Below are positions 44,960 through 54,121 of a DNA stretch of 64,000 nucleotides, piece by piece; positions within the stretch are counted from its first letter, which is position 1; every line of letters begins with the position of its first letter. Below the pieces are notes generated by a model. The model had not been told where the DNA came from and searched no databases. It worked only from the letters and a program-made list of their open reading frames with translations. The stretch covers positions 21,921-85,920 of the forward strand of contig NZ_SIRE01000037.1 in the NCBI RefSeq assembly GCF_004307995.1. The letters are read 5' to 3'. The DNA comes from Paenibacillus thalictri. Its GTDB lineage: Bacteria; Bacillota; Bacilli; Paenibacillales; NBRC-103111. The translations under genes were made by a program, and so were the position numbers.

Positions 44960-45832
44960 TCACCCTTTGATCGAACCGAGCATAATGCCTTTGGCAAAAT
45001 GCTTTTGCAAAAATGGATACACCAGCAGGATCGGCACGCTCGACACAACAATCATCGCCAGCTTGACCGTCACTCCGATGCGCGGAGCATCTTCGCTGAG
45101 CGAAGCAGCTACGGCGTCCGAGGTCAGCACGATTAGCAGCTGCCTAAGCAGAACTTGCAGCGTGTAGTTGCTCGGGTTGGAAATATACATAACGGCCTGA
45201 AAAAACATGTTCCACTGCGCCACCGCGTAAAACAACGTCAGCGTCGCCAAAATCGGCATCGAAATCGGCGCCATGATGAGGAATAAAATGCCGAAGTCGT
45301 TGCAGCCGTCAATACGCGCCGAATCTTCCAGCTCCTCGGGCAACGTGCGGAAAAAGCTGATCAGGATCATGATGTTAAAAGCGTTGATTGCGTTTGGCAC
45401 GATCAGCGACCAGAGCGAATTGATCAGGCCGAGGTTTTTGACCAGCAGATAAGACGGGATAATGCCGCCATGAAACATCATCGTAAAAAACACGGCAAAT
45501 ACCATCAGCCCCGCTCCGGCGAGTCTTTTCTTGGACAGCGCATACGCCAGCATCACCGACAACAGCATGCTGAGCAAGGTGCCGACCACGGTAATAAATA
45601 CCGTGTTCTGGAATACTTTGACGAAATTCGGCGTGCTTACAATCGTCTTGAAAGCAATTAGGGTAATCTCCTTGGGCCACAGCATCATGCCGCCCTCCTG
45701 CACCAGATGCGGCGCCGTCAGCGAGCTGACCAGCACGTTCCAGAACGGAAATATCATGAGCAGAGCCAGCAGCGCAAGCCCCGCATAATTCAAAACATCA
45801 AACGTGATGCCGGCGGGACTGGTCCGTCGCAT
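44960..45832 (-). CDS. LplC-type sugar ABC transporter permease
   Basis: A 290-residue permease: FDVLNYAGLALLALLMIFPF at the first membrane span, EAA loop LPEELEDSARIDGCNDFGIL and GSIKG at the C terminus. AAAGGAGG precedes its ATG by about five bases. It belongs to the first importer module of the operon with 45850 and 46846. Confidence 0.92.
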   Translation of the reverse strand: MRRTSPAGITFDVLNYAGLALLALLMIFPFWNVLVSSLTAPHLVQEGGMMLWPKEITLIAFKTIVSTPNFVKVFQNTVFITVVGTLLSMLLSVMLAYALSKKRLAGAGLMVFAVFFTMMFHGGIIPSYLLVKNLGLINSLWSLIVPNAINAFNIMILISFFRTLPEELEDSARIDGCNDFGILFLIMAPISMPILATLTLFYAVAQWNMFFQAVMYISNPSNYTLQVLLRQLLIVLTSDAVAASLSEDAPRIGVTVKLAMIVVSSVPILLVYPFLQKHFAKGIMLGSIKG

Positions 45833-45849
45833 CCCCTTCCTCCTTTGCG

Positions 45850-46788
45850 TCAGAACAAATAATGCTCGCTTGTTTTTTTGGAAATATAATTTGCAACAAG
45901 GATCAGCAGAAAACCAACTCCCGATTTAAAAATACCGATCGCCGTCGCGTAGCTGAAGTTGCCCTGCAGTACCCCGGCCTGATACACGTAAGTATCGAAT
46001 ACTTCGGCCACCTCCTTCACCAGCGGATTGCCCATGATGTACAACTGGTCAAACGAGATGTTAAGCACCTGCCCCAGCCGCAAAATCAATAAAATAACAA
46101 TCGTGTTCATCAAACACGGAATCGTGATGTACCGCATCATCTGCCACCGGGTGGCCCCGTCCACCTTGGCCGACTCGTACAGTTCGGGGCTGATACCGGC
46201 CAACGCCGCCAGAAACAAAATCGTTCCCCAGCCTGCGTCCTTCCAAATACTTTGCACGGTGACGATACCCCAAAACAGCGATTTGTCCATCAGCAGTTGC
46301 AGCTTCGGATACCCTATCGCATGAACCAGCTGCGTGATCAGCCCTTCGGAGTTCATCAAAGCGATCGTCAGCGAGCAGATGACAACCCAAGATACAAAAT
46401 GAGGTAAATACAACACGGTTTGAATCGTCTTTTTAAACAAAGCCGCCCGGATTTCGTTAAGCAGCAAAGCCAGTACAATCGGCGCCGGAAAGAAAAACAC
46501 AATATTCAGGAAGCTGATCACCAGCGTATTGCGTAAAATAAGCCAAAAATCAGGATGCCTAAACAAGCGGGCAAAATGCTCCATGCCTACCCATTCGCTG
46601 CGCGCGACGCCTTGGAACGGATCGTAATCCTGGAATGCGATGGCAACACCCCACATTGGTAAATAATGGAATATAGCAAAATAAAACATGCCGGGAAACG
46701 CCATCATATACAAGTATTTATCCATTCTCCATCTTTTCCACACTGCCGCCACCATGCTGTACGCTACCAGCTCCTTGCTTCCGTGCAT
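45850..46788 (-). CDS. LplB-type sugar ABC transporter permease
   Basis: About 312 residues: membrane segment YLYMMAFPGMFYFAIFHYLP, EAA loop LYESAKVDGATRWQMMRYI, and a C terminus SKKTSEHYLF instead of the common GEEGxY. The start is unclear: ATG 46788 has no good ribosome binding site, and ATG 46755 has AAGGAG at a long 15-base spacing. I kept the longer form. Confidence 0.85.
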   Translation of the reverse strand: MHGSKELVAYSMVAAVWKRWRMDKYLYMMAFPGMFYFAIFHYLPMWGVAIAFQDYDPFQGVARSEWVGMEHFARLFRHPDFWLILRNTLVISFLNIVFFFPAPIVLALLLNEIRAALFKKTIQTVLYLPHFVSWVVICSLTIALMNSEGLITQLVHAIGYPKLQLLMDKSLFWGIVTVQSIWKDAGWGTILFLAALAGISPELYESAKVDGATRWQMMRYITIPCLMNTIVILLILRLGQVLNISFDQLYIMGNPLVKEVAEVFDTYVYQAGVLQGNFSYATAIGIFKSGVGFLLILVANYISKKTSEHYLF

Positions 46789-46845
46789 CCAGCGGGGCAG
46801 ACTCCGCTTTGCCTTCGATTCATCCGCCCCGTCGTGCGCTTTACG

Positions 46846-48387
46846 TCATTTTTTCATCGCTTCGGCAATTTCTTTGACAATCTTCTCGCCTTCAAATCGG
46901 TCGTACCAGTTTTTCACAACCGAATCCCACTGGCTCACTTGCAGTTGGCCCATAATCGCCTTCACCGTATTGTCTTGAATAAATTTCTCCGCTTCGGCGG
47001 AATATTTGGCATAAGTCGGCGAGAACAGCAGCTGCGTTTCATCCATCACCAGGTACGGTTCGTTCATTTTATGACCTTTGACGACGATGTCCTGCGCTTC
47101 TTTTGTGTTTTGCGGAAAAATATACAGCTCGTCGATCGACTGCACCGGCAGCGTGAATGTAAAGGTACGCGGCATATCGCGTTCGAATATTTTCGTATCC
47201 GGTTCGATTTTGCCGTCCGCCGACCTTTTGTAATGAACGCCTTCCACACCGTAATTCCAGAAGATTCCGCCTTCCGCACTTGCCCCGTAATCCAGCCATT
47301 CCATAATTTTTTTGATTTTTTTCGGATCGTCGGCCGCTTTTTTTGAGATAAAAATGCCGCCCCGGTCAACACGCGCGGTGATGCCCCGGTCTCCGTTCGG
47401 GCCCTTGATTGCCTCAAGCGGCACCAGCTTGGCTCCCGGATTCGTCTTCTGAAAGTTGTTTTCGAAGTCGTAAATCCGCGTCATGAAGTTAAACATGATA
47501 CCCGCCTGTCCTTTGCGGAACAGCTTGGAGTCAGCCGTCGGCCCGTCGGATACGGCGAAATCGGGGTCGATCAGCCCTTCGGCGAACGCCTTGCTCATCC
47601 AGGCCAAATATTGCTTAAACGCCGTCGTTTCGAAGCGGGGGATGACCTTGTCGCCTTCCTTCACCCAGAAGTGCTTAAGGCCAAGCGCTTGGGTGACCCC
47701 AGTCGTCCCGCGGATCGATATGCCGGCCGACATATTGCCGAGCTGCAGACCGTATGTATCGTTTTTGCCGTTTTTGTCCGGGTCGTTTTTGGTGAACGCC
47801 TTAGCTACCTCATATAACTCGTCTAACGTTTGCGGGGCCTTCAGCCCAAGATTGTCCAGCCAGTCCTGGCGAATCAGCGGAATATCCTGCGAAGCGACCG
47901 GGTTGCGCACGCTCGTCAGCCCATAAATACTCCCCTGGTATTTGGTCAAAAACAGCGGTTTTTCCTTTTTTAAATTCGGGTACTCATCGACGTATTTGTC
48001 CAGCGGAACGACGACCCCGGACTTGATCATCTTGACGATAAAATCGTCCATATCGGTCCAAGCAAAGGCATCCGGCACATCGCCCGAAGCCACCATCACC
48101 TTGAGTTTCTCTTTATAAATTTCCGGTGTCGCTGCGGTCAGTTTCATGCGGATTCCCAGCTTGTCTTCCACATATTTTAATGAAGGATTATCTTCACGCG
48201 CGATGCTTGGCGTATTCCAGCCGGTATAATAAGCCAAGCTCAAATTAACCGGACCTTCCCGTGCGTTTGCAGCAGCCTCTTGCGCTGCTCCCGTGCCTTC
48301 CTGCTTGTCGGAGCAGGCGGCGGAAACCGCCATCAACGCACAAACGCCGGCAAGCAAAGGAACTTTGCTTCGTTTTGATCGATACAT
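46846..48387 (-). CDS. LplA-type sugar-binding lipoprotein
   Basis: About 513 residues, lipobox VSAAC (Cys about 25), then the family fold: SLAYYTGWNTPSIAREDNPS, MVASGDVPDAFAWTDMDDFI, LIRQDWLDNLGLKAPQTLDE, and DPDKNGKNDTYG. A binding strand DPDFAVSDGPTADSKLFRKG follows. ATG 48387 is used; the ribosome binding site GAGGGG is about 12 bases upstream, a little far. It opens the operon that runs to 39131 and is divergent from the regulator at 48719. Confidence 0.88.
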   Translation of the reverse strand: MYRSKRSKVPLLAGVCALMAVSAACSDKQEGTGAAQEAAANAREGPVNLSLAYYTGWNTPSIAREDNPSLKYVEDKLGIRMKLTAATPEIYKEKLKVMVASGDVPDAFAWTDMDDFIVKMIKSGVVVPLDKYVDEYPNLKKEKPLFLTKYQGSIYGLTSVRNPVASQDIPLIRQDWLDNLGLKAPQTLDELYEVAKAFTKNDPDKNGKNDTYGLQLGNMSAGISIRGTTGVTQALGLKHFWVKEGDKVIPRFETTAFKQYLAWMSKAFAEGLIDPDFAVSDGPTADSKLFRKGQAGIMFNFMTRIYDFENNFQKTNPGAKLVPLEAIKGPNGDRGITARVDRGGIFISKKAADDPKKIKKIMEWLDYGASAEGGIFWNYGVEGVHYKRSADGKIEPDTKIFERDMPRTFTFTLPVQSIDELYIFPQNTKEAQDIVVKGHKMNEPYLVMDETQLLFSPTYAKYSAEAEKFIQDNTVKAIMGQLQVSQWDSVVKNWYDRFEGEKIVKEIAEAMKK

Positions 48388-48718
48388 GAATAGGAGGCCC
48401 CTCTCTTCTGCACATATTGAGCTCGTCCAATTGCCAGCCATATAGGGCGTGACTATTATATAGAACGCGAGATTAAGCGTGATAAACCATAGGCCAGCTC
48501 GTTATAATGCTATTGTGAGCCTTTGTGCTTTTTTCCGCAATTTACAAATTGTATTTTCGCCGGTTTCGCGCTTTTGTTACACTTACCATTTTCCCGTTTC
48601 CCCGAATTCACACGAATTGTTAAGCCGAAATGCAGCCTTTTGCCGCCTCCGGCATTACCCTGTTCCCTGCTTCGCATGGTATAATATGGATTGAATGTCC
48701 ATGCCGGGGAGTGAGCTC
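48388..48718. promoter_or_regulatory. Divergent promoter region of the importer operon and its regulator
   Basis: On the minus strand a TATAAT (plus coordinates 48455-48460) lies about 70 bases before the binding-protein start; its -35 is not obvious. On the plus strand TGGTATAAT at 48677-48685 is an extended -10 about 34 bases before ATG 48719. Nothing else was recognised in these 331 bases; no cre site was found. Confidence 0.55.
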
Positions 48719-51055
48719 ATGTTTGTCATGTCCAAAAAGATGCAAATTGCCGTAGCGAACATTTTACTTACGTCCCTCAGCGTTGTGCTCATCGGACTGA
48801 TTATTTTCACCCAAGCCTCCGATATCATCCGCAGCCAAATTGAAAACGCTCACTTGATGTCCTTGAAATCGACGAGAGGCAACTTTGAAAATTATTTCAC
48901 CAAATTAAACCAATCTGCCGTTCAAATGGAGAAGATCCCCGATTTCGAGAAATGGCTCAATCAGCCTGCCGACCGGAAAGTGAACCAGCTGGAGATGTTT
49001 TCGCTTGTGCAGCTGCTTGTACGCATTCATGCTTCGCTGGACTACGTTGACAACGTAGTGTTGTACGATCCGCTGACCGAAGTGCAATATTCGTCGCAGC
49101 CGACGCTTGGCGACTATAATATGGGGTACCAGTCCTTGCTTGACGAATTCGCGTTGCTCAATACGGATTATGCATTTTTGACGAAAAACACGGACGGCGC
49201 TTCCACTTATGTGTACATCCGCAAGCTGCCGATTTTTATAAGCGGGCCTTCGTATTATTTGCTGTTTCATGTGAACTCGAAGTTGTTCTACGATTATTTG
49301 GGCATAACGGATGACAATAAATCTACGATTGGCACTGCATTTATTATGGATAAAAAAGGAACTCCGATCGGGAAAGGCACGTTTGCCGGCATTGAAGACA
49401 TCACCCGCAATTTGGCCCATGACCGGGAGATTACGTCGCTGTCCGCCGAGCAGAACCGTACCTACAGCAAAAACGGCATGCTGATTACATGTGTTTCGTC
49501 ATCGATGACCGGATGGATTTTTGGCCTGGCCGTTCCCGATAAGCAATTCCTGAGCAAAATTATCGCCTTGCGCAATATGACGCTGATCGTGTTAGCCGCA
49601 GCCGTCGTGCTCGCCATCCTGGCGGTTATGGCTAGCAATCATTGGTTTTTCCGCGGTTGGAGCAAGATCATCAGGCTGATTGATGACAGCTCAGGAGCCA
49701 AAACGACGGGTAAACGGTCCACGGATGAATTCGAAAAAATCTACTCCCACGTCTATCAGCTCAAACACCGGCTGCAGGAAATGCTTCCCGAAGCGAAGGA
49801 AGCTTATGTGCGCAAGGCGCTGGAAACCGGTGTGATTGCCAGTAAAGATCTCGGCGACCAGCTTGGCTTGCCCTTAAACGACGAAACGGCGTATTGTTGT
49901 TTTGCCGTGGAAATCGACTACTATAATCAGCTGAAAGAAACGTATTCCGAATGGGATCTGTTTTATTTCGGTTACGGGGTTGCTTGTGTCATTCGCGAAG
50001 TGCTGGGGGACAAGGGGCTTGCCGTGAAGCTGAACGACGGAAAGCTGCTGGGCATCTTTTATCTCCCCGACTCGGAAGAACCGAAAGAACTGGGAGAGCG
50101 GCGTTTTCAGGAGCAGGTCAACCAGAACCTGCAAACCATTCACCATTTCATATCCGATAATTTTCCCGTCACCGTGACGATTGGCGTAAGCAGGCCAAAG
50201 CATGGAACCAAACATCTGCATCTCGCCTCCGCCCAAGCGCTTGAAGTTTTAAAACAGAAATTTGCTTCCGGAACAAATCAAATTATGTACTACGAGGAGC
50301 CTTCCAACGCCAAAACCAACGTGTTGTCTTCCGACGAGGTGCGCCGTATTGAACGCGACTTTATCGAAAGCATCCGCTCCCGGGATATCGGGGAAACCGC
50401 CCAAGCGCTGCAACGTCTGCGCCGGCTCGCCCCGGAAGGGGATTACCGGAAATTGCAGCATGCGCTAGTCGACCTGACGTTGTCCGTCTATCGGGAAATC
50501 TCCGCCGATCTGAGCGCCCCGCCGGACACGCCCGCACTTAGCAGGCTGCTGGAGCTGTCTACGCTGGATGAATGGCTGGGTTCGCTGCAGCAGCAGGCAG
50601 AAAGCTTGATTGCCCTGCTGACGGCCGAATACCAGCTGCAGATGGAACAGGCGGCGAACAAAATCAAAGCCCATCTCGCCTCCCGGCTGCAGGAGGACAT
50701 CCGGCTGGAAGACTGTTGCAAGCCGTTGGGCATTCCAGTTTCCGTAGCCAAGCACGCATTAAAGGAAGTGTACGAAACGACCTTTACGGAGCTGCTGCTG
50801 CTGGAAAGAATCGAACAAAGCAAGCTGTGGCTCCGCGAAACCGACATCGGCGTCGACGAAATCGCCAAACGGCTTTATTACAGCAATGCCCAAAGCTTTA
50901 CCCGCACGTTTAAAAAAATAACCGGCATGCCGCCGGGGCAGTACCGCAAAATAAACGCGCGTTCAGAATCTGCGAATTACGTATCCAAACCCGGCTTTGC
51001 GAAGCCAAGCTCCGACGAGGATTGCAGGGGCTGCGTCTTGGAGCCGCCGTCGTAA
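48719..51055 (+). CDS. Membrane-anchored AraC family regulator with extracellular sensor
   Basis: About 778 residues. Membrane segment one lies at about 7-30 (IAVANILLTSLSVVLIGLII), an extracellular sensor with Cache-like features follows, and a second segment is TLIVLAAAVVLAILAVMAS. A GGDEF-like middle region (VTIGVSRPKHGTKHLHLASA) precedes the AraC domain (LEDCCKPLGIPVSVAKHALK, VDEIAKRLYYSNAQSFTRTF) ending MPPGQYRK. ATG 48719 after GGGGAG is preferred to the ATG at 48695. It is divergent from the operon 48387-39131, its likely target. A 35-residue C-terminal tail follows the AraC domain. Confidence 0.9.
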   Translation: MFVMSKKMQIAVANILLTSLSVVLIGLIIFTQASDIIRSQIENAHLMSLKSTRGNFENYFTKLNQSAVQMEKIPDFEKWLNQPADRKVNQLEMFSLVQLLVRIHASLDYVDNVVLYDPLTEVQYSSQPTLGDYNMGYQSLLDEFALLNTDYAFLTKNTDGASTYVYIRKLPIFISGPSYYLLFHVNSKLFYDYLGITDDNKSTIGTAFIMDKKGTPIGKGTFAGIEDITRNLAHDREITSLSAEQNRTYSKNGMLITCVSSSMTGWIFGLAVPDKQFLSKIIALRNMTLIVLAAAVVLAILAVMASNHWFFRGWSKIIRLIDDSSGAKTTGKRSTDEFEKIYSHVYQLKHRLQEMLPEAKEAYVRKALETGVIASKDLGDQLGLPLNDETAYCCFAVEIDYYNQLKETYSEWDLFYFGYGVACVIREVLGDKGLAVKLNDGKLLGIFYLPDSEEPKELGERRFQEQVNQNLQTIHHFISDNFPVTVTIGVSRPKHGTKHLHLASAQALEVLKQKFASGTNQIMYYEEPSNAKTNVLSSDEVRRIERDFIESIRSRDIGETAQALQRLRRLAPEGDYRKLQHALVDLTLSVYREISADLSAPPDTPALSRLLELSTLDEWLGSLQQQAESLIALLTAEYQLQMEQAANKIKAHLASRLQEDIRLEDCCKPLGIPVSVAKHALKEVYETTFTELLLLERIEQSKLWLRETDIGVDEIAKRLYYSNAQSFTRTFKKITGMPPGQYRKINARSESANYVSKPGFAKPSSDEDCRGCVLEPPS

Positions 51056-51147
51056 GGCGGCTGTGAGTTTTTAAAACCGTTAAGACATTGCCGCTGAGTT
51101 ACTTTTGGCGCGTTATCCGGGGATAAGCCTAGGGTTCCGACCGCCAA

Positions 51148-51198
51148 TTAAAATCATGCCCCTTGAATTGGATTAAAGAGGTCGGGCCATGATTTTAA
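51148..51198. repeat. Inverted repeat downstream of the AraC regulator
   Basis: TTAAAATCATG with CC two bases on (51148-51160) pairs with GGCCATGATTTTAA (51185-51198) over a 24-base loop. There is no T-run on either side. It lies in the otherwise featureless stretch 51056-51464 and could be a weak terminator or a relic of a mobile element. Confidence 0.5.
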
Positions 51199-51464
51199 AA
51201 GCGGACGCTATCGCTTCTTCACCCCATGCCCATCCCTTAGTCAGCTGGTCTGCTAATCCGCTTGCTTAAGCAACCCGTCCGTAGGACAATTTTTAAGCCG
51301 TAAGCAAGACGCCATGATTTTTGCGGGCAGCTGCTTCTCTCCCTTAAAAGAACACCGGCCCCGCGTAACTGCGGAGCTGGCATTGTTATATATATTTTTG
51401 TCCATGGCTCTGAAAAAGCAGCACATTGAACGAAAGAAGGACTCGCACATACAACTGTCACTCT

Positions 51465-51779
51465 TTAGTGGCTGTGCATGTTGCGAGTGCTTATCCAATG
51501 ATTTGTACGAGCAAGCATTTTTTCAGCAGTCTCGTGTTGTTCCGTGCCGTTCAGGCAATCCAAGATAAACTCGCCAACAAACGGATATCCGACCTGGCCG
51601 TCGACATGAAAATACTCGCCTTCCTGGTTAGCCGAATATACGCGATTTCGGCTTGCTTTCTTACCGATATCCGCATATTTCTGCAATTTGCATGCCTCAG
51701 CCTGTACTGCTACCATACCACCTTTTCCGGGCCGGTGGCGATGCTCTAACCTGCAAAAACGTTTACCCATTTCGCGCAT
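51465..51779 (-). CDS. Possible small protein, unknown
   Basis: A 104-residue frame in the 51056-51842 gap. It is basic at the start (MREMGKRFCRLEHRHRPGKG) and more protein-like later (GEYFHVDGQVGYPFVGEFIL). I do not recognise the family. A second ATG lies nine bases inside the first; upstream GGAAAG gives only a weak ribosome binding site. It lies convergent with nothing obvious and divergent to the AraC gene at 51843. It may equally be a non-coding stretch or a gene fragment. Confidence 0.35.
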   Translation of the reverse strand: MREMGKRFCRLEHRHRPGKGGMVAVQAEACKLQKYADIGKKASRNRVYSANQEGEYFHVDGQVGYPFVGEFILDCLNGTEQHETAEKMLARTNHWISTRNMHSH

Positions 51780-51801
51780 ATCTTTCCGCTCAAGAAAGCG
51801 C

Positions 51802-51807
51802 TATAAT
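51802..51807 (+). promoter_or_regulatory. -10 box of the AraC gene at 51843
   Basis: TATAAT lies 36 bases before the start codon. A -35 near 51779-51784 is poor. AAGGGGG precedes the ATG at the usual distance. Confidence 0.45.
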
Positions 51808-51842
51808 AAATACACATTTCCAGTGAGCAAGGGGGTACTCCC

Positions 51843-52736
51843 ATGTCTAATACTGCCGGACAAGTTGATTTAGGCCGCCTTCCCGACGTGCGTGTAGCTT
51901 TTCAATTAATGGGGCTGCACGTCCGCAAGGTGGATGCCCATTGGACCTACCGTTCCCATGAACATCCGATGTACGAGCTTCATTGGGTTGTGGACGGAGA
52001 GATGGATATGATTATTAACGGGGAAACTTATCATCAGCAAAAGGGCGACTTGCTGTTCATCCGTCCCGGAGTTACCCATTCTTGCAAAAACGCCGGCCCG
52101 CAAGGGTTCACTTATTTTTCAGTCCATTTCAGCGTATATGACACGGCGTTTTCCAAGGAATTGGAGCGGTACCAAGATGTCTATTATCCAGCTTACTCGC
52201 CGCTGGTCGGCGGGCTGTCACCCGCATTAACGGCACTGTACGATCTGGCCGTAGAGCATTTGCACAAGTCGCTGACTGCCTCCAAACGAATGAAGGTGCA
52301 TGCCGCCGTTTTTGAACTGCTCGGTTCCTTGGTGGAGCAGTTATCGCTCCATGATTCCGCTTCGTTATCCCGCAAAGAAACGATCGCCCTGCGTATCGCC
52401 GAGATGATCGAAGACTCCGTAAGGTTCATCTTGTACCACGACCAAGTACCCGACCAGCAGAAAACGTGGATTCACGACATCGCCAAAGCGGTCAAAATGA
52501 GCCCGTCGCAGGTCAACCGTGTGTTCCGCGACGTTTACGGCAAAGCGCCCCGCGCCTTCATGTCCGAAACGCTGCTGAACGAAGCCAAACGGCTGCTCCA
52601 TCAAACCGATCTGACCGTCGATCATATCGCGATGATGCTAGGCTACAAAACAAATGCCCACTTCAGCCGGCAATTTAAAAGATGGACCGGCGCGACGCCA
52701 AGCGAACATCGCACCCTTTCCCGGCAGCGTACGTGA
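51843..52736 (+). CDS. AraC family regulator with cupin sensor domain
   Basis: A 297-residue regulator. The N-terminal cupin senses a small ligand (SHEHPMYELHWVVDGEMDMI, LLFIRPGVTHSC), and the C-terminal domain has two helix-turn-helix units (IAKAVKMSPSQVNRVFRDVY, IAMMLGYKTNAHFSRQFKRW) ending ATPSEHR. It is soluble, unlike the membrane-anchored ones. AAGGGGG precedes the ATG. It stands alone; no metabolic partner is adjacent, so its target is unknown. Confidence 0.9.
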   Translation: MSNTAGQVDLGRLPDVRVAFQLMGLHVRKVDAHWTYRSHEHPMYELHWVVDGEMDMIINGETYHQQKGDLLFIRPGVTHSCKNAGPQGFTYFSVHFSVYDTAFSKELERYQDVYYPAYSPLVGGLSPALTALYDLAVEHLHKSLTASKRMKVHAAVFELLGSLVEQLSLHDSASLSRKETIALRIAEMIEDSVRFILYHDQVPDQQKTWIHDIAKAVKMSPSQVNRVFRDVYGKAPRAFMSETLLNEAKRLLHQTDLTVDHIAMMLGYKTNAHFSRQFKRWTGATPSEHRTLSRQRT

Positions 52737-52859
52737 AGTCCTTTTGCAGTGCCTGGATTAAGATAAGCGCATGTTTAACCAATCATCGGAAGTATACATG
52801 TAATAAGGAGTTCATAACCCCCTCAAAGACACTTGGCGCATATTAAGAAAGGTGATTGA

Positions 52860-53351
52860 ATGGTAAACATAACCGTTAGAACAATGGAAGAGCATGAATA
52901 TGATTTCTTTATGGATATGCAGTATGAGTCCATCTATATTTTGCAGAATAAGCCGCCTAAAGATGAACTTTTAAATGCTTCGAATATTAAGAAATACAAC
53001 GAAGGATGGGGAAGAAAAGGCGATAAGGTATTTATAGCACTTAAAGAAAATCATCCTGTAGGAGCGGTATGGTACCGATTGTTTGATGAAAACAATCAAG
53101 GTTATGGATTTGTGGACGATCATACACCTGAACTAGGGATAGCCGTTCTACCCGAATACCGGGCCCAAGGGATAGGGAGAATATTGATGGATGCTGCAAT
53201 TCATCAAGCTCAACTGGATGGGTACAAAGCGCTCTCTTTAAGTGTTGACCCGGAAAATGCAGGAGCCCTTCGATTATATAATCATCTGGGATTTAAATAT
53301 TATGGTGTATCGGGAACTTCATGGACTATGAAGTTGGACTTTAGCAAATGA
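52860..53351 (+). CDS. GNAT family N-acetyltransferase
   Basis: A 163-residue acetyltransferase. The acetyl-CoA binding motif is GIAVLPEYRAQGIGRILMDA (about 101-120), with the R/Q-x-x-G-x-G/A pattern (RAQGIG), followed by YKALSLSVDPENAGALRLYN, a typical motif B. AAAGGTG precedes the ATG. This gene and the next are clearly more AT-rich in composition and codon use than the surroundings, suggesting horizontal transfer. The substrate is unknown. Confidence 0.88.
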   Translation: MVNITVRTMEEHEYDFFMDMQYESIYILQNKPPKDELLNASNIKKYNEGWGRKGDKVFIALKENHPVGAVWYRLFDENNQGYGFVDDHTPELGIAVLPEYRAQGIGRILMDAAIHQAQLDGYKALSLSVDPENAGALRLYNHLGFKYYGVSGTSWTMKLDFSK

Positions 53352-53483
53352 AATGAAAATAAGTCGGGTTCAAAGCCCATTCCTTAATATGGTAAAATCG
53401 TCATAAAAAGCTTAGGTGGGGGGAGTATATTTGCCTTGGCCTATGGCTCACATGTAATAAAGTAAAATCAGAGCGGTGGTCAT

Positions 53484-53993
53484 ATGTCTAAAATTATTTT
53501 ATTTAGGGGAATGTCCGGAACTGGAAAATCAACATTGTCAAACGAATTAGGCAAAAGAATCAGCGTCCCTGTTTTGCACAAGGATGATATTTATGATTCG
53601 GTTGCTGAATTTGTTGCCGAACATGGGCAGAGAAATCGAATATGTTTTGATTTTCTTTATCGTTTTTTGCAAACAGTTATTGATTCCTCGGCCACAATCA
53701 TACTTGATTATGGGTTAAATCAAATTGATGATGTGCTGAGATTAAAAAACTGGATTGAGGAAAAAGGTGCAACCTTCATAACCATTTATTGTACATGCAG
53801 CGATGAATCGATTTGGTCAAAAAGACTGGCATTCCGCAGCCTCAATCCGTTGCCCAATCAGTTGATTACCAACTTATCCGAACTTAAAGAGCATTATAGA
53901 AACGTTAAAATGGAGCATGTGCTGGGCGAACTTATTCTTGATACAGTTAAAGATCCTAAAATATTAATAGATCAAGTCGAAGCTTTGTTATAG
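53484..53993 (+). CDS. P-loop kinase-like protein
   Basis: A 169-residue P-loop NTPase. Walker A is GMSGTGKST at 9-17 after a beta strand KIILFR, a HKDDIYD motif follows near 37, and CFDFLYRFLQ and TIILDYGLNQID carry a strand with Asp that serves as the Walker B equivalent. Overall it resembles small-molecule or adenylate kinase-like phosphotransferases; the nearest named family is uncertain. It is AT-rich like the preceding acetyltransferase, and may have come in with it. Confidence 0.8.
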   Translation: MSKIILFRGMSGTGKSTLSNELGKRISVPVLHKDDIYDSVAEFVAEHGQRNRICFDFLYRFLQTVIDSSATIILDYGLNQIDDVLRLKNWIEEKGATFITIYCTCSDESIWSKRLAFRSLNPLPNQLITNLSELKEHYRNVKMEHVLGELILDTVKDPKILIDQVEALL

Positions 53994-54020
53994 TCGCGCC
54001 TTATTTATATAACAATTAAT

Positions 54021-54044
54021 AGAGCTAGCGGAAACCGCTAGCTC
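54021..54044. terminator. Hairpin between convergent genes
   Basis: GAGCTAGCGGAAACCGCTAGCTC is a near-perfect 10-base stem with a three-base loop. T-runs are weak, so it may be a bidirectional terminator between the kinase and the ThuA-like gene. Confidence 0.5.
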
Positions 54045-54121
54045 ATTAAACAGCGACAATCTATTCAGACACCATCTCTTCGTGCAACTAGCTGCTCATC
54101 CGACATCGGCTCGATCAAGCC

